From an uncultured Roseovarius sp. (lineage in GTDB: Bacteria > Pseudomonadota > Alphaproteobacteria > Rhodobacterales > Rhodobacteraceae), in NCBI GenBank assembly GCA_947499555.1, contig CANMOU010000003.1, positions 124,001 through 188,000 of the forward strand: a stretch of 64,000 nucleotides of DNA, given 5' to 3'. The notes under the pieces were generated by a model. That model was given only the letters and a program-made list of their open reading frames with translations, did no database searches and had not been told where the DNA came from. Of this stretch, positions 7,945-20,478 are shown one piece after another. The translations under genes and the position numbers were made by a program. How positions within the stretch are numbered: position 1 is the stretch's first letter; each line of letters starts with the position of its first letter.

Positions 7945-10278
7945 TTAATCCGCAGTCAAAAGCGGAGGCTTCTTACCTGACAAACGCGGGCGTTGCGGGC
8001 CTTCGATGCGCAAATCAATCTTGCTGTCCTTCACGCCCACTTTGACGATGCCGCCCTTGGCCAGTTTGCCAAACAGCAGCTCTTCGGCCAGCGGCTTCTT
8101 GATATGCTCCTGAATGACCCGGCCAAGCGGACGCGCACCCATCTTGTCATCGTAGCCCTTCTCGGCCAGCCATTCGGCGGCGGGCTTTGTCAATTCGATG
8201 GTCACATTGCGGTCGATCAACTGGGCCTCAAGCTGCAGCACGAACTTTTCGACCACTTGCAGGATGACGTCCTTGGGCAGTGGTGCGAAGGAAATCACCG
8301 CATCCAGGCGGTTGCGGAATTCCGGTGTGAATGTGCGCTCGATCGCAGCGGTATCTTCGCCCTCGCGACGGTCGCGGCCAAAGCCGATGGCGGCCTTCGC
8401 CAGCTCTGTCGCGCCTGCGTTCGATGTCATGATCAGAACCACGTTGCGGAAGTTCACCGTGCGACCATTGTGGTCAGTCAGGTTGCCGTGATCCATCACC
8501 TGCAGCAGGATGTTGAACACATCCGGGTGCGCTTTTTCGATCTCGTCAAGCAGCAGCACGCAATGCGGATGCTGATCCACCCCGTCGGTGAGAAGCCCGC
8601 CCTGATCAAAGCCGACATAGCCCGGAGGCGCACCGATCAAGCGGCTAACGGCGTGTTTCTCCATGTATTCCGACATGTCGAAGCGCAAAAGCTCCACCCC
8701 GAGCGTATCGGCCAGTTGCTTGGCCACCTCGGTTTTGCCGACGCCGGTCGGCCCGGCAAAGAGATAGTTGCCGATCGGTTTTTCCGGCTCTCGCAGGCCC
8801 GCGCGAGACAGCTTGATCGCCGAGGACAGCGCCTCGATCGCCTTGTCCTGGCCGAAGACCACGCGCTTGAGCGACACTTCGAGATCCTTCAGAACCTCGG
8901 CATCGTCCTTGGAGACGTTCTTCGGTGGGATGCGGGCGATTTTGGCGACGACCTCTTCAATTTCCTTGGTGCCGATGGACTTGCGCCGCTTTGAGGCCGC
9001 CACAAGATGTTGGGCCGCGCCCGCCTCATCAATAACGTCGATCGCCTTGTCGGGCAGCTTGCGGTCATTGATGTAGCGCGCGGACAAATCCACGGCGGAT
9101 TTGATCGCATCGTTGGTGTATTTGACGCTGTGGTGCTCTTCGAAATAGGGCTTGAGACCTTTGAGGATCTTGACCGCGTCCTCAACCGTTGGCTCCGCCA
9201 CGTCGATTTTCTGGAACCGGCGGGAAAGCGCACGATCCTTTTCGAAATGCTGGCGGAATTCCTTGAAAGTTGTTGAGCCCATGCAGCGAAGCTTGCCGCC
9301 CTGAAGCGCGGGCTTGAGCAGGTTCGAGGCATCCATCGCGCCGCCGGATGTGGCGCCGGCACCGATCACGGTGTGAATTTCGTCAATGAAAAGCACCGCG
9401 TCGGGGTGTTCTTCCAATTCGGTCACCACAGCTTTCAGACGTTCCTCGAAATCACCGCGATAGCGCGTACCGGCCAGAAGCGCGCCCATGTCGAGCGAGT
9501 AGATCGTCGTGCCCGAAAGCACCTTGGGCGTCTCGCCACCCACTATCTTGTGCGCCAGACCTTCGGCGATTGCTGTCTTGCCAACACCCGGATCGCCCAC
9601 CAGAAGTGGGTTATTCTTGCGTCGGCGGCACAGCACCTGAATGCAGCGTTCAACCTCGCTGTCGCGGCCAATCAACGGATCGACGTCGCCACGGCGCGAC
9701 TTTTCGTTGAGATCAACGCAGTATTTTGCGAGGGCGCTTTCGCCGTTTTCCACGGCTTCGGGTTCGGCGTCAGATTTCGAGCTTTCGCTTTCGCCGTTAT
9801 CGATGCCCTGCACCGGGCGGGACTCGCCGTAAGCGGGATCTTTGGCAACGCCATGCGCGATGAAGTTCACGGCGTCATAGCGCGTCATATCCTGCTCCTG
9901 CAGGAAGTAGGCCGCGTTGCTTTCGCGCTCGGCAAAGATTGCGACAAGCACGTTGGCCCCGGTCACTTCCGTGCGACCTGATGATTGCACATGGATCGCG
10001 GCGCGCTGGATCACCCGTTGGAAGGCCGCTGTCGGAACCGCCTCAGAGCCTTCAATGTCGGTCACCAGGTTGGACAGATCGTCGTCGATGAACTCCACAA
10101 GTGTGGTGCGCAAATCCTCGGTGTCTACGCTACAAGCCTTGAGCACGCGGGCGGCGTCCGGCTCATCAATCAACGCCAGCAGCAGATGCTCAAGCGTCGC
10201 AAATTCATGCTGGCGTGCATTGGCAAGCGCCAGCGCGGCATGGATGGCCTGTTCAAGACTGTTCGAGAATGACGGCAC
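7945..10278 (-). CDS. clpA: ATP-dependent Clp protease ATP-binding subunit ClpA
   Basis: AAA+ unfoldase that feeds substrates to ClpP. The 777-residue length is normal for ClpA. The N-terminal double Clp repeat (residues about 1-145) is followed by a first AAA domain with Walker A GDPGVGKT near 227 and a second with GPTGVGKT near 507. The ClpP-docking loop is present as an IGF tripeptide in AAIGFGRD. The start is GTG 10276-10278 with AAGGAG upstream. No clpS gene lies in the upstream gap, although clpS often precedes clpA; the adaptor must be elsewhere. A strong terminator follows. Confidence 0.96.
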   Translation of the reverse strand: MPSFSNSLEQAIHAALALANARQHEFATLEHLLLALIDEPDAARVLKACSVDTEDLRTTLVEFIDDDLSNLVTDIEGSEAVPTAAFQRVIQRAAIHVQSSGRTEVTGANVLVAIFAERESNAAYFLQEQDMTRYDAVNFIAHGVAKDPAYGESRPVQGIDNGESESSKSDAEPEAVENGESALAKYCVDLNEKSRRGDVDPLIGRDSEVERCIQVLCRRRKNNPLLVGDPGVGKTAIAEGLAHKIVGGETPKVLSGTTIYSLDMGALLAGTRYRGDFEERLKAVVTELEEHPDAVLFIDEIHTVIGAGATSGGAMDASNLLKPALQGGKLRCMGSTTFKEFRQHFEKDRALSRRFQKIDVAEPTVEDAVKILKGLKPYFEEHHSVKYTNDAIKSAVDLSARYINDRKLPDKAIDVIDEAGAAQHLVAASKRRKSIGTKEIEEVVAKIARIPPKNVSKDDAEVLKDLEVSLKRVVFGQDKAIEALSSAIKLSRAGLREPEKPIGNYLFAGPTGVGKTEVAKQLADTLGVELLRFDMSEYMEKHAVSRLIGAPPGYVGFDQGGLLTDGVDQHPHCVLLLDEIEKAHPDVFNILLQVMDHGNLTDHNGRTVNFRNVVLIMTSNAGATELAKAAIGFGRDRREGEDTAAIERTFTPEFRNRLDAVISFAPLPKDVILQVVEKFVLQLEAQLIDRNVTIELTKPAAEWLAEKGYDDKMGARPLGRVIQEHIKKPLAEELLFGKLAKGGIVKVGVKDSKIDLRIEGPQRPRLSGKKPPLLTAD

Positions 10279-10429
10279 AATCGTGCTCCTTATTGTATCA
10301 GGCGTCCGCTCGACCAGAGCCTACGCCCTTAATGTTAAAGTGTGGTCGATCCCGAGCCGCCTTCAAGGACTTTTTTATCAAACCAGATCACATTTCCTTC
10401 GAAATGAAGCATTTGCACACTTCTTGTGA

Positions 10430-11197
10430 TCAAAAATTGTCCTTTCTCCGGCGTATTTCGGCGAAAACTTGGGCCGGAGCGGCGCCGGTCATGCCCAAAT
10501 GAGCCTGGATGCCGGGATCAGCAGCACGCAAAAACGGGTTTGTGGCCAGTTCTTCGGAAAGACGGGTTGGGACAGTTGGGTGCCCCTTTTCTCGGGCGGC
10601 ATCGACCGCTTCTGCTCTGGATATAAGTTCAGGATTGTCCGGATCAATGGTTAAGGCAAAGCGCGCATTGGCGGCAGTGTACTCGTGACCCGAGCAGATC
10701 GTCGTGTCCGGTGGCAGCGCACCCAGCTTGCAGAGGCTGTCCCACATTTGCGGCATCGTGCCTTCGAACACGCGCCCGCACCCCAAAGCCATCAGGCTAT
10801 CGGCGGTAAAGGCCACTTTGCTTTGCGGGAAATGAAAGGCGATGTGGCCGATGGTGTGGCCCGAAACGTCGATGACATGCCCGGTCTCGCGACCAATCTG
10901 CAGCGTATCGCCATCATTCAGCGCAAGATCGAGCGGCGGAAGGCGCTTGGCATCCGCGGCATGCCCCACAACCTGCGCATTGTGCTGCGCCAGAAGCTCT
11001 GACAACCCCTGGACGTGGTCGGCATGATGATGCGTGATCAGCACATGCGTGGCAGTCCAGCCTTTCTTGGCCAGTGCGTCAAGAATTGGAGCCGCTTCGG
11101 GCACATCCACCACAGCGGTCTCCCCGCTGTCCGGATCATGCGCAAGATAGGCGTAGTTGTCGGAAAGACACGGGATGGTTTCGATTTGCAATGTCAT
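10430..11197 (-). CDS. gloB: Hydroxyacylglutathione hydrolase (glyoxalase II)
   Basis: Hydrolyses S-lactoylglutathione in methylglyoxal detoxification. The protein is 255 residues, as expected. The binuclear metal-site motif THxHxDH is present as THHHADH (residues 55-61), and further ligands lie in the conserved SGHTIGH and CSGHEYT segments. The final residues RRRKDNF are typical of the C-terminus. The ATG at 11197 faces the methyltransferase start at 11261 across a short divergent gap, so the promoters must lie within about 60 bp. Confidence 0.95.
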   Translation of the reverse strand: MTLQIETIPCLSDNYAYLAHDPDSGETAVVDVPEAAPILDALAKKGWTATHVLITHHHADHVQGLSELLAQHNAQVVGHAADAKRLPPLDLALNDGDTLQIGRETGHVIDVSGHTIGHIAFHFPQSKVAFTADSLMALGCGRVFEGTMPQMWDSLCKLGALPPDTTICSGHEYTAANARFALTIDPDNPELISRAEAVDAAREKGHPTVPTRLSEELATNPFLRAADPGIQAHLGMTGAAPAQVFAEIRRRKDNF

Positions 11198-11260
11198 GGT
11201 CCTGACCTCATTTCCCGGTTAGAATTGGCGCAAGACTGACTGATGACGCCCGGAGCCGCA

Positions 11261-12010
11261 ATGCATCTTGATGTGCAGGATCTGAGGAATTTCTATTACC
11301 GCAACGCCTTGGGCCGTGCGGTGCAGAAAACCTTGCGTGAAGAAATCCGCCAGCTTTGGCCGGAAGCGAAGGGACAAACCGTTGCCGGGTACGGCTTTAC
11401 GGTACCTTTTCTGCGCCCCTATCTTAAAGACAGCCGTCGGGTAATCGCGCTGATGCCCGCGCCGCAGGGTGTGATCCCCTGGCCGCGCGATCTGTCCAAT
11501 GTCAGTGTCCTTTGCGAAGAAACCTTCTGGCCTATTGAGACCGGCCATGTCGACAAGCTTTTGGTGGTGCACGGGCTGGAGTCCTCCGAACGTCCAGGTG
11601 ATCTGCTTGAAGAATGCTGGCGCGTGCTTGGGCCGGGGGGATCGGCGCTTTTTGTTGTGCCAAACCGCGCAGGCCTTTGGTCACGCAGCGACCGTACGCC
11701 CTTTGGCAACGGGCGCCCCTACAGCCAGACACAGCTTGAGAACCAACTAAAGCTGCACAGCTTTCTGCCCGAAGCTCACGTGACGACGCTTTATCAGCCA
11801 CCATCGCATCGCCGCTTCTGGCGGAAGACAGCCGGCATGTGGGAAAGCCTTGGTGGCAAGCTCTCTCTCATCGCGGCGGGCGGTGTGCTTATCGTACAGG
11901 CCAGCAAGCGCGTACAGGCCCCAAGCAGCGGCTCGGCCATTCGCGACACTGTGCGGCGGCCTCTGGAAGTGCTGAAGCCCAAACCAAGTGCAGGTGTAAA
12001 GCCGGTCTGA
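11261..12010 (+). CDS. SAM-dependent methyltransferase (class I)
   Basis: A 249-residue protein with a class I methyltransferase-like core. The segment VDKLLVVHGLESSERPGDLLEECWRVL, given here only as a region near residues 95-121, followed by GPGGSALFVVPNR resembles motifs IV-V of the methyltransferase_11 type. The N-terminal glycine-rich motif is weak (VAGYGFTVPFL). ATG 11261 is chosen over ATG 11243 because GGAG at 11252-11255 lies 5 bases upstream of it, while the earlier ATG has no ribosome site. The substrate is unknown. It is divergently placed from gloB and convergent with the VanZ-like gene. Confidence 0.75.
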   Translation: MHLDVQDLRNFYYRNALGRAVQKTLREEIRQLWPEAKGQTVAGYGFTVPFLRPYLKDSRRVIALMPAPQGVIPWPRDLSNVSVLCEETFWPIETGHVDKLLVVHGLESSERPGDLLEECWRVLGPGGSALFVVPNRAGLWSRSDRTPFGNGRPYSQTQLENQLKLHSFLPEAHVTTLYQPPSHRRFWRKTAGMWESLGGKLSLIAAGGVLIVQASKRVQAPSSGSAIRDTVRRPLEVLKPKPSAGVKPV

Positions 12011-12015
12011 CGGGC

Positions 12016-12405
12016 CTAGAGTTCGGACCTCGTCTTGCGCGCCCCGATTTTGCGCGAAATCCAAAACCCCAGAAGCGAACCGGCCCCGATGCCGACTGCG
12101 TCGGCCAACAGGTCGGCGAACTCGCCAGACCGCCCAAAGGCAGGTTGGATAACTTCAATCACCGCGCCAAATATCAGTGCCGTCACAGCAAGTCGCGGGA
12201 TCAGGCGCGAGGCGGCGGCGCTCAATGGGAAAACCAATAGCCCGAAAGCCAATGCATGTATCTGCTTGTCGTTGAGCGGAAAAGACCCGCCTCCGGTTCC
12301 GGGCGGCTTCAACGTGCCCCAGAGGATGCCCAGGGCCAAAAGCAAAGTCAGGGCAAGCACCCATCGGGGGACAGAACGCAGTTGAGACAGAAAAGACGAC
12401 GCCAT
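12016..12405 (-). CDS. VanZ-like family membrane protein
   Basis: A 129-residue membrane protein with about three to four hydrophobic segments. The VanZ-like pattern NDKQIHALAFGLLVFPLS and the later EVIQPAFGRSGEFADLLAD are both recognisable. I choose ATG 12405 (MASSFLSQL), since upstream in-frame sequence is Arg/Ser-rich and has no conserved character. VanZ-family proteins are named after a teicoplanin-resistance gene, but this conserved alphaproteobacterial form has no known resistance role. The stop lies 5 bases from that of the convergent methyltransferase gene. Confidence 0.78.
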   Translation of the reverse strand: MASSFLSQLRSVPRWVLALTLLLALGILWGTLKPPGTGGGSFPLNDKQIHALAFGLLVFPLSAAASRLIPRLAVTALIFGAVIEVIQPAFGRSGEFADLLADAVGIGAGSLLGFWISRKIGARKTRSEL

Positions 12406-12804
12406 AGCGGTCACTGTTAGGCTGGTTCTGGCAAATCCACAATCCTGGCGCCGAAGAGAGGCGCCGCTTCGATAGCGGTAACTTAGGCGTGGCATTGTTG
12501 AACTCCGTATCAGGGCATCTGAGGCGTTCCATACGCCAAGGAATCGCAAAAAATTGAGAAAACCCGTGTATTTTTCGTGCACTAAATTTGCGCATTCGGT
12601 CGCATCTTGTGTAAGTATATAAAAAATAACAAAAATCTATCGAGAACCTAAGAGTCCAACTGTCTTGCGAGGCGCTAAAGGCTCTGTTACACCCCAGCCG
12701 AATTTGGGTGTTTCGCCAGTTACATCATCAAAAACGCCCCCGGGAACGACGGCCCAGTCGGTTGTCGACGCGGAAGCCGGGGCCAATAAATCGGAAGGGT
12801 GGAC
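12406..12804 (+). promoter_or_regulatory. Long leader/promoter region of the atp operon
   Basis: This 399-base stretch carries no supportable gene. It contains an A+T-rich patch (about 12600-12645, with a TATATAAA stretch at 12616-12623) inside G+C-rich surroundings, which is the most likely promoter region of atpHAGDC. If so, the leader is about 170 bases long. I cannot name a good -35 element; the placement is inference. Confidence 0.4.
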
Positions 12805-13365
12805 GTGTCCGAACCAGCTTCGATCTCCTCCGGCATTGCCGAACGCTATGCCACCGCCATTTTCGAGCTGTCTAAAGAGGCCAAATCGCTGGCCAAGCTC
12901 GAAGAGAACCTGACCGACCTTTCTGCCGCTCTGAATGACAGCGCCGATCTGCGCGACCTGATTTCCAGCCCGGTCTTGAGCCGCGCTGATCAGGGGGCCG
13001 CAATTTCGGCTGTCGCGGACAAGATGGGTCTTGTCTCTGAGCTCAAGAACGGACTTGCACTGATGGCGTCGAAGCGCCGCCTTTTCGTGCTGCCACAGCT
13101 TGTGCGTCAATTGACGGCCCGCATCGCCGAGGACAAGGGCGAAGTGACCGCTGATGTAACCAGTGCTGTTGCACTAAGTGCCGCTCAATCAAAGAAACTT
13201 GCTGCGACTTTGAAAAAGACCGTGGGCAAGGACGTTAAGATCAATGCGACCGTTGATGAAAAGCTCATCGGCGGTCTTGTCGTTAAGGTGGGCTCGAAAA
13301 TGATCGACACGTCGATCCGCTCGCGCCTCAATTCCCTCCAGAATGCAATGAAAGAGGTCGGATAA
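12805..13365 (+). CDS. atpH: F1 ATP synthase subunit delta
   Basis: Stalk subunit linking F1 to F0 as part of the stator. The 186-residue length fits alphaproteobacterial delta, and the sequence [14 protein letters not shown] near the start is typical. GTG 12805 (MSEPASIS after initiation) is preferred to GTG 12799 because the GGAAGGG ribosome site at 12793-12799 has correct spacing only for the later codon. The stop abuts the atpA ATG directly. It is the first gene of the operon. Confidence 0.94.
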   Translation: MSEPASISSGIAERYATAIFELSKEAKSLAKLEENLTDLSAALNDSADLRDLISSPVLSRADQGAAISAVADKMGLVSELKNGLALMASKRRLFVLPQLVRQLTARIAEDKGEVTADVTSAVALSAAQSKKLAATLKKTVGKDVKINATVDEKLIGGLVVKVGSKMIDTSIRSRLNSLQNAMKEVG

Positions 13366-14904
13366 ATGGGTATCCAAGCTGCAGAGATTTCTGCGATCCT
13401 GAAGGACCAGATCAAGAATTTCGGCCAAGAGGCCGAAGTGGCCGAAGTGGGCCGCGTGCTGTCGGTCGGTGACGGGATCGCCCGTGTGCATGGCCTCGAC
13501 AACGTCCAAGCCGGCGAACTGGTGGAGTTTCCAGGCAACATCATGGGCATGGCGCTCAACCTCGAAACCGACAATGTCGGTGCCGTGATCTTTGGTTCTG
13601 ACCGTGACATTAAAGAAGGCGACACGGTCAAGCGCACCAAGTCGATCGTGGACGTGCCGATTGGTGACGAGCTTCTGGGCCGTGTTGTTGACGGTCTGGG
13701 GAACCCGCTGGACGGCAAAGGCCCGATCAAAACCAAGAAACGGGGCATCGCCGACGTCAAGGCACCCGGCATCATCCCGCGTAAATCAGTGCATGAGCCA
13801 ATGGCGACCGGTCTGAAATCGGTCGACGCGATGATCCCGATTGGCCGTGGTCAGCGAGAGCTTATCATTGGTGACCGCCAGACTGGCAAAACAGCCGTGG
13901 CGCTCGACACCATGCTCAACCAGAAGGTCTATAACGACCAAGCCGGTGATGATGAGAGCAAGAAGCTTTACTGTGTCTATGTCGCTGTGGGCCAAAAGCG
14001 CTCAACTGTTGCACAGCTGGTGAAGAAGCTCGAAGAAGCCGGTGCGATGGAGTATTCCATCGTTGTGGCGGCAACCGCATCTGACCCGGCACCGATGCAG
14101 TTCCTCGCGCCGTATTCGGCCACAGCGATGGCCGAGCATTTTCGCGACAACGGCCGTCACGCGCTGATCGTTTATGATGACCTCTCGAAACAGGCCGTGG
14201 CCTATCGTCAGATGTCACTTCTGCTGCGTCGTCCACCCGGACGTGAAGCCTATCCTGGTGACGTTTTCTACCTCCACTCCCGCCTGCTCGAGCGGTCGGC
14301 TAAACTGAACGAGGACAATGGTGCCGGTTCGCTGACGGCCCTGCCGATCATCGAAACCCAAGGTGGCGACGTTTCGGCCTTTATTCCGACCAATGTGATC
14401 TCGATCACCGATGGTCAGATTTTCCTTGAAACGGAGCTCTTCTACCAAGGCATCCGTCCTGCGGTGAACACCGGTCTGTCGGTGTCTCGTGTCGGATCGT
14501 CCGCGCAAACCAACGCGATGAAGTCGGTTGCCGGTCCGGTGAAACTGTCCCTCGCTCAGTATCGTGAGATGGCGGCCTTTGCGCAGTTCGGTTCTGACCT
14601 TGATGCGGCTACACAGCAGCTTCTGAATCGGGGCGCGCGTCTGACCGAGCTTATGAAACAGCCGCAGTACTCGCCTCTGACCAACGCAGAGATCGTTTGC
14701 ATGATCTACGCGGGCGTGAACGGTTATCTCGACAAGATCGACGTCAGCCAGGTTGGCCGCTTTGAAGCTGGTCTTCTGAACCACCTGCGTTCCAAGCATC
14801 AGGGCCTGCTCGACATGATCACCAAGGAAGACCCCAAGATTAAGGGCGATGCCGAGGACAAGATCAAAGCCGCGCTGGACGAATTCGCCGCAGACTTCGC
14901 TTAA
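13366..14904 (+). CDS. atpA: F1 ATP synthase subunit alpha
   Basis: Non-catalytic nucleotide-binding subunit of the F1 hexamer. The length of 512 residues is standard. The P-loop GDRQTGKT is at about residues 169-176, and the alpha signature region [17 protein letters not shown] is present. It begins immediately after the atpH stop and is followed after 14 bases by atpG with a GGGGAGA ribosome site. No anomalies. Confidence 0.98.
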   Translation: MGIQAAEISAILKDQIKNFGQEAEVAEVGRVLSVGDGIARVHGLDNVQAGELVEFPGNIMGMALNLETDNVGAVIFGSDRDIKEGDTVKRTKSIVDVPIGDELLGRVVDGLGNPLDGKGPIKTKKRGIADVKAPGIIPRKSVHEPMATGLKSVDAMIPIGRGQRELIIGDRQTGKTAVALDTMLNQKVYNDQAGDDESKKLYCVYVAVGQKRSTVAQLVKKLEEAGAMEYSIVVAATASDPAPMQFLAPYSATAMAEHFRDNGRHALIVYDDLSKQAVAYRQMSLLLRRPPGREAYPGDVFYLHSRLLERSAKLNEDNGAGSLTALPIIETQGGDVSAFIPTNVISITDGQIFLETELFYQGIRPAVNTGLSVSRVGSSAQTNAMKSVAGPVKLSLAQYREMAAFAQFGSDLDAATQQLLNRGARLTELMKQPQYSPLTNAEIVCMIYAGVNGYLDKIDVSQVGRFEAGLLNHLRSKHQGLLDMITKEDPKIKGDAEDKIKAALDEFAADFA

Positions 14905-14918
14905 GGGGAGACGAGGCA

Positions 14919-17239
<2,321 letters not shown>

Positions 17240-17245
17240 TGTGGC

Positions 17246-17306
17246 GGTGGGGTGAAACCCCACCCTACGACAGTGATCAAGGTGTAGGGTGGGTTTCCAA
17301 CCCACC
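17246..17306. repeat. Palindromic (REP/BIME-like) element inside the atp operon
   Basis: Two hairpins stand head to head: 17246-17253 with 17257-17264 (loop GAA) and 17288-17295 with 17299-17306 (loop TCC), each an 8-bp perfect stem. In addition, the 10-base arms 17259-17268 and 17284-17293 are exact inverted repeats of each other, so one larger hairpin is an alternative fold. This is the layout of bacterial interspersed palindromic elements. It lies wholly between the atpD stop and the atpC ribosome site. Confidence 0.8.
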
Positions 17307-17330
17307 TTCCTCCCAAAAGGAAGAAAGCAA

Positions 17331-17756
17331 ATGGCTGACACTTTGCAATTCGATCTGGTAAGCCCCGAGCGACTTCTGGCGTCCGTGGAAGCCACGGAAG
17401 TGCAGATCCCCGGTGCCGAGGGTGACATGACGGCGATGCCGGATCATGCACCCCTTATCACCACGCTGCGCCCGGGTATCCTTAAGGTCATGAGCGCTGG
17501 TGGTGACGCAGAATATGTCGTCACAGGCGGCTTTGCCGAAATCAACGCAGGGTCCATCTCGGTTCTGGCGGAGCAGGCCGTGCCGCGCGATGAGATCACT
17601 CAGGAGATGTTCAAATCCATGATCGACGCGGCCACCGACCGCTTGGCCAAGACGCAAGACGCTTACGAGAATGAGCCGGGACCGGTTGATGAGGCGGCCA
17701 AACTGCTTGCCGATATGGTCGCGATGGGAGATGAAATTGGTCTGAGTGCCAATTGA
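17331..17756 (+). CDS. atpC: F1 ATP synthase subunit epsilon
   Basis: Regulatory subunit of F1. The length is 141 residues, starting [16 protein letters not shown]; the beta-sandwich segment [21 protein letters not shown] is diagnostic. ATG 17331 has an AAGGAAG ribosome site. An earlier in-frame ATG at 17289 lies inside the palindromic element and is not credible. It is the last gene of the operon; a terminator follows. Confidence 0.95.
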   Translation: MADTLQFDLVSPERLLASVEATEVQIPGAEGDMTAMPDHAPLITTLRPGILKVMSAGGDAEYVVTGGFAEINAGSISVLAEQAVPRDEITQEMFKSMIDAATDRLAKTQDAYENEPGPVDEAAKLLADMVAMGDEIGLSAN

Positions 17757-17802
17757 CGCGTCGCATACAATCCCCCCGGATTTTGTTGATTTTGCACGGC
17801 GA

Positions 17803-17832
17803 GGACCCGATTTTCGGGTCCTTTTCTTTTTT
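17803..17832 (+). terminator. Rho-independent terminator of the atp operon
   Basis: An 8-bp stem (17803-17810 with 17814-17821, loop TTT) is followed by TTTTCTTTTTT. It lies 46 bases after the atpC stop. Confidence 0.92.
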
Positions 17833-17845
17833 GTTTCCCGATCTG

Positions 17846-17859
17846 ACCGCTTAAGCGGT
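17846..17859. promoter_or_regulatory. 14-bp perfect palindrome upstream of the lectin gene
   Basis: ACCGCTTAAGCGGT at 17846-17859 is a perfect palindrome between the atp terminator and the lectin start. It may be an operator; there is no direct evidence for a cognate protein. Confidence 0.4.
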
Positions 17860-17895
17860 ATAGACCGGTTAGGGGAACGTCTTGCGTGTATTTGA

Positions 17896-18246
17896 ATGAA
17901 GTACCTTGTTAATCAGACCATTGGGATCGAACAGGGCGACGATGTGCTCTTTTCCGACTACGAAGATGGCGGCGAAATGTGGACCGGTCAGGGCCCGCGC
18001 AAACGCGCCAAATCCGTCACGTTCAAAAAACCATTCAAAGACACGCCGAGCGTGCAGGTCAGCCTGTCGATGTGGGATATGGACAGCGCCACCAATGCCC
18101 GTGCCGATGTGAGCGCCGAAAATATCACCGAGGTTGGTTTTGACGCGGTCTTTCGCACCTGGGGCGACACTCGTGTCGCGCGTGCCCGTATCAGATGGAT
18201 GGCGATCGGCCCCGTCGCGCATGAAGACGACTGGGAGCTCTACTAA
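17896..18246 (+). CDS. H-type lectin domain protein
   Basis: A 116-residue single-domain protein resembling the H-type lectin family (PF09458, named after snail agglutinin). Typical features include the early GDDVLFSDYEDGGEMWTG stretch, the strand FKKPFKDTPSVQVSLSMWDMD, and the closing ARARIRWMAIGP segment. No signal peptide or membrane segment is visible, so the protein is probably cytoplasmic or exported by another route. A 14-bp palindrome (17846-17859) lies 36 bases upstream and might be an operator. The biological role of these small bacterial lectins is not known to me. Confidence 0.75.
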   Translation: MKYLVNQTIGIEQGDDVLFSDYEDGGEMWTGQGPRKRAKSVTFKKPFKDTPSVQVSLSMWDMDSATNARADVSAENITEVGFDAVFRTWGDTRVARARIRWMAIGPVAHEDDWELY

Positions 18247-18253
18247 GATTTTC

Positions 18254-18315
18254 GCCTCCGGCGGGGATATTTTCAGCAAGAAGAAAGGTCTGCTTCTTTC
18301 TTGTCTCAAATACCC
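18254..18315. repeat. Dispersed repeat R1, two inverted copies
   Basis: One copy (18254-18287, GCCTCCGGCGGGGATATTTT then an AAGAAGAAAG end) is followed by an inverted partial copy (18292-18315, GCTTCTTTCTTGTCTCAAAT plus ACCC). Together they can form a hairpin between the convergent lectin and prs genes and may act as a bidirectional terminator. Other copies in this window: 24822-24844, 35243-35277, 45366-45390 and 62982-63016. Confidence 0.75.
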
Positions 18316-18326
18316 AATAGCATCAG

Positions 18327-19343
18327 TTACGTTCCGAACTGACCCTCATAGATAGGCTCCAGTGTCGGCGTCTCGAAGAGCGAGGACACTGACGTGCCGT
18401 TCCAGATGTTCAGGATCGCCTGGGCAAAGACCGGCGCGGTGCGGATTATGCGGATATTAGGGGTGTTTCTCACTGCCTCGGTCGGCGCGATGGTGTCGGT
18501 GATCACCATGGATTTGAGCACCGAGTTGGTGATCCGCTCAACGGCGGGACCCGACAGAACGCCATGCGTGGTATAGGCGTGCACTTCCTTGGCCCCGTTG
18601 TCCAAAAGCACCTGGGCGGCTTTGCACATGGTTCCGGCGGTGTCGCACATGTCATCCACGATCACGCAAATCTTGTCGCTGACATCCCCGATAACAGTCA
18701 TTTCCGCCACTTCACCAGGCTTCTCACGGCGTTTGTCCACGATCGAGAGCGGCGCGTTGATCCTTTTGGCCAATTCACGCGCGCGGGCCACACCGCCCAC
18801 ATCGGGCGAGACGATCATCACATCGCCGATCTGCTTGCGAAACTGCGTCACGATATCGAGGGCAAAGACCGGGGAGGCATAGAGATTGTCCACCGGAATA
18901 TCGAAAAAGCCCTGAATTTGCGCCGCGTGCAGGTCCATGGTCAGCACGCGCTCAATGCCCGCCTCCACGATCATGTTGGCCACCAGCTTGGCCGAGATGG
19001 GTGTACGCGCCTTGGTGCGGCGGTCTTGTCTTGCATAGCCAAAATAGGGGATCACCGCTGTGATGCGCCGGGCCGAGGAACGCCGCAGCGCGTCGGCCAT
19101 GATCAGAAGCTCCATCAGATTGTCATTGGCCGGGTTCGAGGTGGGCTGTATGATAAACATATCCTCGCCCCGTACATTCTCGAAGACCTCGACGAAAATC
19201 TCACCATCATTGAATCGCTCCACCCGCGCATCAACCAGGTCCATGGCGACGCCGCGATGCATCGACATGCGCTTGGCAATTCCTTGCGCCAGCGGCATGT
19301 TGGCATTTCCTGAAATCAGCTTCGGTTCTTGAGACAGCGGCAT
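18327..19343 (-). CDS. prs: Ribose-phosphate pyrophosphokinase
   Basis: Makes PRPP from ribose 5-phosphate and ATP for nucleotide, histidine and NAD synthesis. The 338-residue protein shows the class I features: [19 protein letters not shown], the [13 protein letters not shown]-binding stretch, the [18 protein letters not shown] region and the PRPP-binding loop [16 protein letters not shown] 19343 (MPLSQEPKL) has a GGAGG site upstream; the longer in-frame extension is not conserved in character. It converges on the lectin gene. Confidence 0.96.
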   Translation of the reverse strand: MPLSQEPKLISGNANMPLAQGIAKRMSMHRGVAMDLVDARVERFNDGEIFVEVFENVRGEDMFIIQPTSNPANDNLMELLIMADALRRSSARRITAVIPYFGYARQDRRTKARTPISAKLVANMIVEAGIERVLTMDLHAAQIQGFFDIPVDNLYASPVFALDIVTQFRKQIGDVMIVSPDVGGVARARELAKRINAPLSIVDKRREKPGEVAEMTVIGDVSDKICVIVDDMCDTAGTMCKAAQVLLDNGAKEVHAYTTHGVLSGPAVERITNSVLKSMVITDTIAPTEAVRNTPNIRIIRTAPVFAQAILNIWNGTSVSSLFETPTLEPIYEGQFGT

Positions 19344-19460
19344 GTGCGGACCCCTCCGTTCATCATGCAAAGGCAGCAGACATGACAGAATCATGACGTT
19401 GACACCGCTTAACATGGGCTTACCGTCAGGCAAAGCTATGCCTTGGAAGGAACCGCCAAA

Positions 19461-20060
19461 ATGGCCCATATCGACTACTATTTTGCCACGCTCTCGCCCT
19501 ATGCCTACCTCGCGGGCGACCGATTGGAGACATTGGCCGAAAAACACAGCGCCACGATCACCTACAAGCCGCTCGACATTCTTGCGTTGTTTGCGCGCAC
19601 CGGGGGGACGCCACCCAAGGACCGTCATATCAGCCGTCAGGAATGGCGCGCCCAGGAATTGCCGCGTCAGGCGCGCAAACTGGGCACGCCGCTTAATCTC
19701 AAACCAGCGCATTGGCCGACCAATGCTGCCCCGTCCTCTTATGCCATTATCGCCGCGCAAAACGCCGGGGGCGGGGATTTGGGTTTGCTGTGTCGGCTCT
19801 TTCTGACGGCGGTCTGGGCCGAGGAGCGCGATATTGCCGAAGATGAGGTCGTGCGTGACTGTCTGAAAAAGGCCGGCTTTGATCCCGGGCTGGCGGACAG
19901 TGGTCTACTGAGCGGCGCAGAGACTTACGCGCAGAACCTGGAAGATGCCGTCAGCGCCAATGTTTTCGGTTCACCCTTTTATGTGGTCGACACCGGGCAG
20001 TTCTTCTGGGGTCAGGATCGGCTGGAGGACCTTGATCTACATCTTTCGGGAAAGATTTAG
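19461..20060 (+). CDS. 2-hydroxychromene-2-carboxylate isomerase family protein
   Basis: A 199-residue DsbA-like thioredoxin-fold protein of the HCCA isomerase / kappa-class GST type. It has the N-terminal [19 protein letters not shown], with Ser in the usual catalytic position, and the C-terminal [22 protein letters not shown] that binds glutathione in the family. In other bacteria the enzyme acts in naphthalene breakdown, but this genomic setting (next to prs and a membrane protein) does not suggest aromatic catabolism; a general glutathione-linked role is likelier. ATG 19461 is used; the next gene starts 8 bp after the stop. Confidence 0.85.
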   Translation: MAHIDYYFATLSPYAYLAGDRLETLAEKHSATITYKPLDILALFARTGGTPPKDRHISRQEWRAQELPRQARKLGTPLNLKPAHWPTNAAPSSYAIIAAQNAGGGDLGLLCRLFLTAVWAEERDIAEDEVVRDCLKKAGFDPGLADSGLLSGAETYAQNLEDAVSANVFGSPFYVVDTGQFFWGQDRLEDLDLHLSGKI

Positions 20061-20067
20061 GAATATC

Positions 20068-20478
20068 ATGATCATAGCTATTCTCTACGGCTCTACCTTC
20101 GTGATTTTCCTAGGGCTGGATTATCTGGGGCTAAGCTACATCGTGAAGCCGGTTTTCGAGAAAGATGTCAAAGATCTTCTTCATGAAAGCCCACGGCTGG
20201 GCCCGGCCCTGATGTTTTATGCGTTCTACATCGCGGTCCTGTTGTGGTTTGTCAGTTGGCCTGCGATTCAAAACGGGCATTCGCTTTCATGGGTCTTCGC
20301 CTCCGCCGCGCTTTTGGGTGCTATGGCCTATGGTACCTACGAGTTTACCAACCTCGCCACGATCAAAGGCTGGACGTGGCGCATGGTGGTCACCGATCTT
20401 ATCTGGGGAACCCTGCTGACCGGAACAGCCGCCACGGCCGGTGTCTTTGCGACACGTGCCGTGGCAACACCGTCTTAG
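20068..20478 (+). CDS. DUF2177 family membrane protein
   Basis: A 136-residue protein with four hydrophobic segments and the family hallmark MAYGTYEFTNLATIKGW followed by a tryptophan-containing helix. The family is of unknown function. An AGGA site overlaps the stop of the preceding isomerase gene, so the two are co-translated. Its stop codon TAG shares the bases TTAG with the stop of ltaE on the other strand. Confidence 0.82.
   Translation: MIIAILYGSTFVIFLGLDYLGLSYIVKPVFEKDVKDLLHESPRLGPALMFYAFYIAVLLWFVSWPAIQNGHSLSWVFASAALLGAMAYGTYEFTNLATIKGWTWRMVVTDLIWGTLLTGTAATAGVFATRAVATPS

Noticed and set aside
7993-8994. 333-codon plus-strand open frame
   Set aside because: It is antisense to clpA, whose domains and motifs account for the region; long antisense frames are common in G+C-rich DNA and the translation has no recognisable family.
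10279-10429. clpS between gloB and clpA
   Set aside because: The 151-base gap is too short for clpS and has no suitable frame.
11243-11260. Earlier ATG start for the methyltransferase next to gloB
   Set aside because: No ribosome site precedes 11243, while GGAG is correctly spaced before 11261.
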